From positions 1 through 64,000 of the forward strand of contig NZ_OGTP01000009.1 of the NCBI RefSeq assembly GCF_900258035.1: a stretch of 64,000 nucleotides of DNA, in the 5' to 3' direction. Source of the DNA: Caballeronia novacaledonica (GTDB taxonomy: Bacteria; Pseudomonadota; Gammaproteobacteria; Burkholderiales; Burkholderiaceae). A program made the translations under genes and the position numbers. Numbering within the stretch: position 1 is the stretch's first letter; each line of letters starts with the position of its first letter. The notes under the pieces are model-generated. The model saw only the letters and a program-made list of their open reading frames with translations, had not been told where the DNA came from and ran no database searches. Below, in pieces: positions 55,187 to 61,507 of the stretch.

Positions 55187-56662
55187 TTACGTGCTGCCTT
55201 GTTCCGTGTCTGCCCGCGCAGCGACACCGGACGTATCCGATCGCGACACGCTGCGCGGCGGGGCTTCATCGGCCGGCGCGACCGGCACGTGCGCAAGACG
55301 CTCCCGCACGAAACCGATGTGCTCGCGCAGCACATAAAACTGATCCGCGAACGCGAGCGGCATCTTCATGCGATTCACGGCCGTTTCGATCGCGTCGATG
55401 CGGTCGAGCAGGGCATCGCGCTGGGCGATGTCGGGGCCGCTGATCGCTTCCCGCTCTATCGCAATGAGCGCGCCATACCAGCGATAGATCCGCGATTTCA
55501 CGCGCCAGCGGTACAGCCCCGGAACGAGCCGCAAGCCCGGAATCAGCACCACGACGAGCGGCACCAGCACGACCAGCACGCGATCCGCGAGACTCGCGAG
55601 CCAGAACGGCAGCGTGCGGTACAGAAAGCTCTTGCCCGATTTGTAATACCGCTCGGCGTTGTCGCTGATGCGGAATTCGTGCACGAGCGGCGCGGGAAAT
55701 TCATTGGCCCGTTGCAGCAGATTGGCGCGTCCGTGCACCTCGCGCGCGGCTTCGATCAGCAGATCGGACAGCGCCGGATGCAGGCTGTCGCGCGCGACCA
55801 GCTCGGCCGTCGGCGCGATCATGTGGACCGGGCGCGGCGGCAGGTTGCGGGAGAAATCGAACGCGCCCATCGGCAACTCGATTTCCGTCAGGTACGGAAA
55901 GCGGCGCGCGTAGGCGTCGGCCTGAACGAAATCCATGAAGTGGATGCCCGGCGTGCGCAAGAGCTTCGCCATCGTGGGCGGCTGGGCGGAGTCGCCGGTC
56001 AGAAAGACGGCGTCGATCTGGCCGTCTTCGAGCGCTTTCGCGGCTTCGTCGCCGGCGAGCGGCAGCAGCGCCGTGTCGCCGCCCGGTTCGATGCCATTCG
56101 CCTTCAGCAGATTCAGCGCGAGCACGCGCGTGCCGCTGCCTTCCGCGCCGATCGCGAGCCGCTTGCCCTTCAGCTCCGACAAACGGCTGACGGCCGTCGC
56201 GCCGCGATAGAACACCGCGAGCGGCACATAGGACACGCTGCCGAGCGATTCCAGATTGTCGTGCGTCGCGCCGGGCTTGGTCAGGCCGCCTTGCACGAAA
56301 CCGACATCGACGTTCGATTTCGGATCTTCGAGACGCGTGAGATTGTCGAGCGAGCCTTGCGTCTCCAGCACGTTGAGCGTCACGCGGTTGCGCGCGAGGA
56401 TCGCCTTGTATTTTTGCGCGCTGTTCCAGAACGAACTGCCCTTCGGCCCGGCGGCGATGGTCAGCGTGCTCGGCGGTGCGGGCTGGATCAGCCGCACGGC
56501 GACATAGAGCGCGACCGCGCAGACGAGCAGGATCGGGCCGAAGGTGAGCGCGAGGTCGCGCCAGGAAATCGCGACAAAGCGCGCGACGATTCGCTGCGGC
56601 GGCTTGCGTTTCGGCGGGGTGTCCGGATCGGGGCCCGGAGTGTTTCCTGTAGGCTGGGTCAT
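55187..56662 (-). CDS. TAXI family TRAP-type solute-binding protein, membrane-anchored
   Basis: 491 aa from MTQPTGNTPGPDPD. One N-terminal TM helix (LALTFGPILLVCAVALYVAV) anchors it. The TAXI periplasmic-binding domain is at about 60-370 (TLTIAAGPKGSSFWNSAQKYK, VDVGFVQGGLTK, YVPLAVFYRG, IGAEGSGTRVLALNLLKANGI, DAVFLTGDSAQPPTMAKLL). A second TM pair or hairpin is near 375-415 (LADRVLVVLVPLVVVLIPGL), followed by a cytosolic tail of about 75 residues. No TRAP permease genes are near, so it may sense rather than transport. The start is chosen by length; earlier in-frame starts exist. Confidence 0.85.
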   Translation of the reverse strand: MTQPTGNTPGPDPDTPPKRKPPQRIVARFVAISWRDLALTFGPILLVCAVALYVAVRLIQPAPPSTLTIAAGPKGSSFWNSAQKYKAILARNRVTLNVLETQGSLDNLTRLEDPKSNVDVGFVQGGLTKPGATHDNLESLGSVSYVPLAVFYRGATAVSRLSELKGKRLAIGAEGSGTRVLALNLLKANGIEPGGDTALLPLAGDEAAKALEDGQIDAVFLTGDSAQPPTMAKLLRTPGIHFMDFVQADAYARRFPYLTEIELPMGAFDFSRNLPPRPVHMIAPTAELVARDSLHPALSDLLIEAAREVHGRANLLQRANEFPAPLVHEFRISDNAERYYKSGKSFLYRTLPFWLASLADRVLVVLVPLVVVLIPGLRLVPGLYRWRVKSRIYRWYGALIAIEREAISGPDIAQRDALLDRIDAIETAVNRMKMPLAFADQFYVLREHIGFVRERLAHVPVAPADEAPPRSVSRSDTSGVAARADTEQGST

Positions 56663-57268
56663 CTCGTCGGTAATCGTAAATCTGTGTGCCCGCGAGCTTA
56701 CCCGATCGCGATGCGCGGACATCTCGACGAACGGTGCGGGCGGCCGGCATGGCGTCGATGGTACATGAGATCGATGACCGTCCGGACACACCGCACGGCG
56801 CGCGCGCACTGTGACGGACATGTGTCCGCGCGGCCGTCGTTGTTGCGTGTGCGCGGCTCAACGAAAGCCCGCATTGTTAAATGCTTTGCGCTAATGGCCG
56901 CGCTGGGCTAAATTGACGTTCGCCGCCGCACGACAAGGCTTTTCGCGCACCTCAGCCCGGAATGTGGGTTCGTGAGTCGCGCCGGTCAGCCGCCATGCGG
57001 CAGGTCATATTCGAGCCGACGGGCTTTTCCGCCCGACCAGCCGGCCGCAGTTTGTTTCTTTCGCCAGTCTCTCGCAGCACCGTGAGCCGCATCCGCCGGC
57101 TTGCCGCCGTCATGCCCGCTTGCCTTCTCAGGCCTCGGGCGCGCGTGGCCACGTGCAGCCGCTCGATGTCGTAGCCCACAGCCGCTGGGAATGCGGTCCG
57201 GTTTTGGAGTGCAAAACGAGCGAAGTAGCAACTGTGCGAAGTCAACAAGCGAAACAAAAGGAGAAATC
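56663..57268. other. 606-nt gap before the BON gene
   Basis: No gene I can defend. Short frames on both strands at about 56950-57260 lack recognisable domains. The region should hold the BON gene promoter and the upstream DNA of the TAXI gene; no clear -10/-35 pair or repeat was found. Confidence 0.4.
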
Positions 57269-57640
57269 ATGAAAGCAGTCGATCTGTTGAAGGCGCTGGG
57301 CGTGGTGGTGTGCGTGGCCGTGGCTTCGAGCGCCTATGCCCAATCGAGCGACGCAGCGGCCACGAGCGCCGATACCGCGGCGCAGGCGAAGGCCCAGAAA
57401 TCCGCGACCAAGAAGACCGACCGCAAGCTCGGCTACGACGTGCGCCGCGCGCTGTCGAAAGCGCAGGGCTTCGACGTGTCGAACGTGTTCGTGCGCGCGC
57501 GCAGCGGCGCGGTGACGCTGACCGGCACGGTGCCGGAAGGCGGCCAGATCGCCCAGGCCGAAGAAGTGGCAAAGGGCGTGCCGGGCGTGAAGTCGGTTTC
57601 CAACAAGATCAGCCTCGGCACGCAAGGCGGCGGGCAATAA
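57269..57640 (+). CDS. BON-domain periplasmic protein (OsmY-like)
   Basis: 123 aa from MKAVDLLKALGVVVCVAVAS, with AAAAGGAG 6 nt upstream. Sec signal peptide ending SSAYA/QS. Then a low-complexity stretch (SDAAATSADTAAQAKAQKSATKK) and one BON domain at about 52-118 (DRKLGYDVRRALSKAQGFDV, ARSGAVTLTGTVPEGGQIAQA, VPGVKSVSNKIS). BON domains bind membranes; OsmY-like proteins are often stress-induced. Monocistronic, with hairpins downstream. Confidence 0.9.
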   Translation: MKAVDLLKALGVVVCVAVASSAYAQSSDAAATSADTAAQAKAQKSATKKTDRKLGYDVRRALSKAQGFDVSNVFVRARSGAVTLTGTVPEGGQIAQAEEVAKGVPGVKSVSNKISLGTQGGGQ

Positions 57641-57655
57641 CACGAATCACGGAAA

Positions 57656-57733
57656 GACGGCGGCATCGCGCGATGCCGCCGTCCTCGCTCGTGTGGGCGT
57701 TTGAACGGGCTCCGGCTTTGCGGCCGGAGCCCG
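57656..57733 (+). terminator. Two hairpins downstream of the BON gene
   Basis: A 13-bp inverted repeat GACGGCGGCATCG (57656-57668) with 57671-57683, and an 11-bp one CGGGCTCCGGC (57706-57716) with 57723-57733. Neither has a strong T-run; the second is followed by GTTGTCGTTT. Probable but weak terminators. Confidence 0.45.
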
Positions 57734-57873
57734 TTGTCGTTTGGCGCTTTTGCTGCGGCGGCGCGTGAATTTGGCCGCAAACTATCGGCGGATAAGGCGC
57801 GATACTTCCAGCATCGGAAGCGTTTCGCGCCTCGGGTTGCACCACTCAACGGAACGTATGGCGGAGACTCACA

Positions 57874-60018
57874 ATGAAAAGATTCGCGCGTACCCAGAGG
57901 TTGCAGACTTTGCAGAACGTGCCGCGCACGGCGGCGCGCGGCGCGCTGGCGATGCTCGCCGCGATCGCACTCGCCGCATGCCACGGCGGCGATGACGACA
58001 ACGGCGGCGGCCCGCCGACCAACACCTTGCCGAGCTTCGTCTCCGGTTCGGTCAATACGCAAACCTACGACGGCGTGTCCGACGACCTGCTCACGGCCGG
58101 TCTCGGCAAGACGGGCCTCGCGTCGGCGACCGCGCCTTCGATCGCCAAGCCGGCCGCGCCGACCGCAGCCGAACTGCGCCGCCTCGCGATCTATTCGAAC
58201 TACCGCGCGCTCGTCGATATGTCGGCGAACGGCGGCTATGGCCGTTTCTGGGGGCCGAACGTCGATCTGAACGGCAACGACACGCTCGGCGAAGGGAAGA
58301 TCGCGGGCAAGGAATACATCGCCTATTCGGACGATGGCAGCGGCATGCAGAACGTCAGCCTGCTCGTGCAGATTCCGCAGAGCTTCAATCCCGATCAGCC
58401 GTGCATCGTCACGGCGACTTCATCGGGGTCGCGCGGCATCTACGGCGCGATTTCGGCGGCGGGCGAGTGGGGCCTGAAGCGCGGCTGCGCGGTGGCCTAC
58501 ACCGACAAGGGCAGCGGCAACGGCGGCCACGAATTGTCGACCGATCTCGTCACGCTGATCGACGGCACGCTCGCCGGCGCCAGTTTCGCCGGGACGAAGG
58601 CGATCTTCAAGGCGAACGTGAGCGCATCGGCGCTGTCGTCGTTCAATTCGGCGTTCCCGAACCGCTACGCCTACAAGCACGCGCATTCGCAACAGAATCC
58701 GGAAAAGGACTGGGGCAAGAACACCTTGCAGGCGATCCAGTTCGCGTACTGGGCGCTCAACGACATGTTCGGCCCGGTGAGCGGCTCGACGCATCAGGTG
58801 CGCTACGACAAGGGCAGCATCACGACGATCGCGGCATCGGTGAGCAACGGCGGCGGCGCGTCGCTCGCGGCCGCCGAGCAGGACACCGATGGCTGGATCA
58901 CGGCGGTCGTCGTCGGCGAGCCGCAGATCAACATGAACTTGCCGTCGCAGGTTTCGGTGCGGCAGGGCGGCGTGCCGGTCGGCTCGTTCGGACGGCCGCT
59001 CGCCGATTACACGACGCTCGCCAATCTGCTCCAGCCGTGCGCGGCGCTCGCGCCCGCCGCAGCCGGCGCGCCGTATCTGACGGCGCTGCCCGTGGCAACC
59101 ACCAACGCGATCCGCACGGCGCGTTGCGCGACGCTCGCCGCGAGCGGGCTGATCGCGGGCGGCAACGCCGTCGCGCAGGCCACCGACGCGCTCAACCAGC
59201 TTCATCAGGCGGGCTACGAGACCGACTCCGACACGCTCCATGCGCCGATGTGGGATTCGCAGGCCGTGCCGGCCGTCGCCGTCACGTATGCCGACGCCTA
59301 CATGAAGGCGAGCGTGCTCGACAACCTGTGCAATTTCAGCTTTGGGACGACCAACGCGGCGACGGGCGCGGCGGGCGTGACGCCGCTCGTCTCGCCGATG
59401 CCCACGCTCTTCGGCAACGGCAACGGCGTGCCGCCGACGAACGGCATCAATCTGGTCTACAACGCGGGGACGACGGGCGCGGCGGATCATCGCCTCGCGA
59501 CGCCCGATGCCAGCTACGCGGGCGCCGCATGCCTGCGCTCGCTATGGACCAACGGCAACGCGACGATGGTGGACAGCGTGAACGCGATCCGCGTGAACGC
59601 GAACCTGCGTGGCAAGCCCGCGATCATCGTGCAGGGCCGCGCCGATGCGCTGGTGCCGATCAATCATGCGTCGCGGCCGTATCTCGGCGCGAATCGCGTG
59701 GCGGAGGGGAGCAAGAGTCAGCTCTCGCTCTATGAAATCACGAACGGACAGCACTTCGACGCGTTCCTGAGCGTGGCCGGCTTCGATACGCGCTTCATTC
59801 CGGTCCACTACTACAACATTCAGGCGCTCAATCTGATGTGGAACCACCTGAAGAACAACGCGCCGCTGCCGCCTTCGCAAGTGGTGCGCACGGTTGCGCG
59901 CGGCGGCACGGCGGGATCGGCGCCCGCGCTGACGACGTCGAATCTGCCGCCGATCGCCACCGATCCCGGCGCGAACGCGATCACGGCGACGGGCGGCATC
60001 GTCAACGTGCCGAATTGA
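57874..60018 (+). CDS. D-(-)-3-hydroxybutyrate oligomer hydrolase
   Basis: 714 aa, matching the 3HB-oligomer hydrolase family of PHB-producing beta-proteobacteria: YDGVSDDLLTAGLGKTGL, YSNYRALVDMSANGGYGRFWG, IVTATSSGSRGIYGAISAAG, QNPEKDWGKNTLQAIQFAYW, and the serine-hydrolase nucleophile in SVSNGGGAS (Ser at about 324). Later come GRADALVPINHASRPYLG (Asp) and EITNGQHFDAFL (His). It cleaves 3HB oligomers left by PHB depolymerase. The N-terminus IALAACHGGDDD is a lipobox (Cys36), so it may be lipid-anchored. GGAG precedes the ATG. Confidence 0.92.
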   Translation: MKRFARTQRLQTLQNVPRTAARGALAMLAAIALAACHGGDDDNGGGPPTNTLPSFVSGSVNTQTYDGVSDDLLTAGLGKTGLASATAPSIAKPAAPTAAELRRLAIYSNYRALVDMSANGGYGRFWGPNVDLNGNDTLGEGKIAGKEYIAYSDDGSGMQNVSLLVQIPQSFNPDQPCIVTATSSGSRGIYGAISAAGEWGLKRGCAVAYTDKGSGNGGHELSTDLVTLIDGTLAGASFAGTKAIFKANVSASALSSFNSAFPNRYAYKHAHSQQNPEKDWGKNTLQAIQFAYWALNDMFGPVSGSTHQVRYDKGSITTIAASVSNGGGASLAAAEQDTDGWITAVVVGEPQINMNLPSQVSVRQGGVPVGSFGRPLADYTTLANLLQPCAALAPAAAGAPYLTALPVATTNAIRTARCATLAASGLIAGGNAVAQATDALNQLHQAGYETDSDTLHAPMWDSQAVPAVAVTYADAYMKASVLDNLCNFSFGTTNAATGAAGVTPLVSPMPTLFGNGNGVPPTNGINLVYNAGTTGAADHRLATPDASYAGAACLRSLWTNGNATMVDSVNAIRVNANLRGKPAIIVQGRADALVPINHASRPYLGANRVAEGSKSQLSLYEITNGQHFDAFLSVAGFDTRFIPVHYYNIQALNLMWNHLKNNAPLPPSQVVRTVARGGTAGSAPALTTSNLPPIATDPGANAITATGGIVNVPN

Positions 60019-60031
60019 TGGAGCGCGTGGC

Positions 60032-60730
60032 TTATTGAGTCGCGGTCGCGGGCGCAAGCGGCGCGTTGGAAGCCGCCGCCGCCGCGGGCGTCTGCACGAC
60101 GATCGGCGTCGGCGTGAGCTCGGGCGAGCTGACGATCAGCGACGGCACGAGCGGCTTGCTCTTCACTTCGTCCGCCGCGACGGGCGCGCTGCGCGGCACC
60201 GTATTCAGATAGTGCCCCATCAAGGAAAAGAAGCGGTCGTAGAACTTGCCGGCGGGCACGGTTTCGCTGGAGATTTTGACCATCGCGTCGCTGTTCGAGC
60301 GGATCGGCAGCGAAAGCGAGCCGAGCACGCTCAGCCCGACGCTCGCCGACGTATCGCTTTTCTTGAGCGCATAGCCGTCCTGCACGGCGTTCACATACGC
60401 GATGCTCTGATTGGTCGCGTTGTCGCCGGGCGTACACACGACATGGAACGACACGACGACGTGCGTCTCGGCGCTCGGCTGGAAATTCTTGGTCGCGTCG
60501 ACGGTGTCGGACTGGGCCATCGTCGTGAGAAAGCCTTGCGAGAGCAAAGCGCGGCGCGCGGCCTCGCAGGTTTCGCCGACGGTGGCGTCAAAATTGTGGG
60601 CGAAAGGGCTCGCGCCGGTGTTGAAAAGCTCTTGCTGATAGCTCGGCGCGACCGAGTTGCGGCCTCCGCACGCGGCGAGAGCGATGAGTCCGAGAGAGGC
60701 GAAAACGAGGCGCGGCGACGGCATGGGCAT
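60032..60730 (-). CDS. DUF2242 family lipoprotein
   Basis: 232 aa. Signal peptide with lipobox LIALAACGG (Cys about 21). The DUF2242 part runs to about residue 190: GETCEAARRALLSQGFL, DAVDATKNFQP-like VDATKNFQPSAETHVVVSFHV, YVNAVQDGYALKKSDTSASVGLSVLGSLSLP and KFYDRFFSLMGHYL. A Pro/Ala/Thr-rich tail ends it (PTPIVVQTPAAAAASNAPLAPATATQ). Function unknown; envelope lipoprotein typical of Burkholderiales. An in-frame ATG two codons in is an alternative start. It converges on the 3HB hydrolase gene. Confidence 0.86.
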   Translation of the reverse strand: MPMPSPRLVFASLGLIALAACGGRNSVAPSYQQELFNTGASPFAHNFDATVGETCEAARRALLSQGFLTTMAQSDTVDATKNFQPSAETHVVVSFHVVCTPGDNATNQSIAYVNAVQDGYALKKSDTSASVGLSVLGSLSLPIRSNSDAMVKISSETVPAGKFYDRFFSLMGHYLNTVPRSAPVAADEVKSKPLVPSLIVSSPELTPTPIVVQTPAAAAASNAPLAPATATQ

Positions 60731-60887
60731 GAGGCGGCGGATCCAAAATTTGTGTCAACGGCAGACACAAATTGTAGTGCCGCCGGACTGGCCGATGAAA
60801 AAGCGCAGTCTGAAAACATCGTCGAATCCATGGTTTACAGCGTGATGAAAGGCGGGCAGGCGCGTCGTTCATCGATCCGGAAAGCGA

Positions 60888-60912
60888 AACGCCCGGCGCG
60901 CGGCCGGGCGTT
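60888..60912 (-). terminator. Terminator of the DUF4148 gene
   Basis: Stem AACGCCCGGC (60888-60897) with 60903-60912, loop of 5 nt, 22 nt past the stop on the reverse strand. Confidence 0.7.
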
Positions 60913-60933
60913 CATTACCGCGCGAGACGCGGC

Positions 60934-61275
60934 TTACGGACGATTGAAGTCGACCGGATTGGAGGCTTCCGGACGGACGATGCGGCTGAGAAAGCTCGAC
61001 CGGCCCGCATGACCCGACGCCGATGCGCCTTCGCTCGCACCGCCGAACGACGACGCGGCAGCGCCTTGCTGCGCGGCGACGCGGGCTTCCGCAGCCTGGA
61101 TGTCGGCCGGATAGGTGGTCTGATCGGCCGACGGCTTATAGCCCGCGCGTTCGAGTTGAACCAGATCGGCGCGGACTTGCGCGCGGGTGACAGGGCCGTC
61201 TTCACGCGCCTGGGCAAAGCCCGGAACGGCGAGAACGGCGGCGATGGCGATAGCGGGAACGATGGACTTGAACAT
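60934..61275 (-). CDS. DUF4148 family exported protein
   Basis: 113 aa from MFKSIVPAIAIAAVLAVPGF, with GGAGG 8 nt upstream. Sec signal cleaved near FAQA/RE. The mature start DGPVTRAQVRADLVQLERAGYKP, then YPADIQAAEARVAA, is the DUF4148 signature, a large paralogous family of small exported proteins in Burkholderia-type genomes. The tail is Ser/Gly/Ala-rich. Function unknown. Monocistronic; divergent from the adenylate cyclase gene. Confidence 0.88.
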   Translation of the reverse strand: MFKSIVPAIAIAAVLAVPGFAQAREDGPVTRAQVRADLVQLERAGYKPSADQTTYPADIQAAEARVAAQQGAAASSFGGASEGASASGHAGRSSFLSRIVRPEASNPVDFNRP

Positions 61276-61507
61276 GATGACCTCCGAATGCTGACCTTGG
61301 GGAAACGTCGCGGTGGTGAACTTGTTTGCCACTGCTTCGTCGTTGAGATGCAGTGTAGGACTCGCTTACGTAGGTAAAAACCCTGATTCGCCCAAATCAG
61401 TTTTCCTGAATCAGCATTAATCGTTTCAATCAAAACCCGTCGGCCGATTGATGGCGGACCGGCATGCTATCTTTAAAGCAACTCGGATTCGTTCGCCCGG
61501 AGATATC

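Noticed and set aside
56952..57257. Reverse-strand frame of about 100 codons in the gap before the BON gene
   Set aside because: No Shine-Dalgarno, no recognisable domain and an Arg-rich composition typical of chance frames in high-GC DNA.
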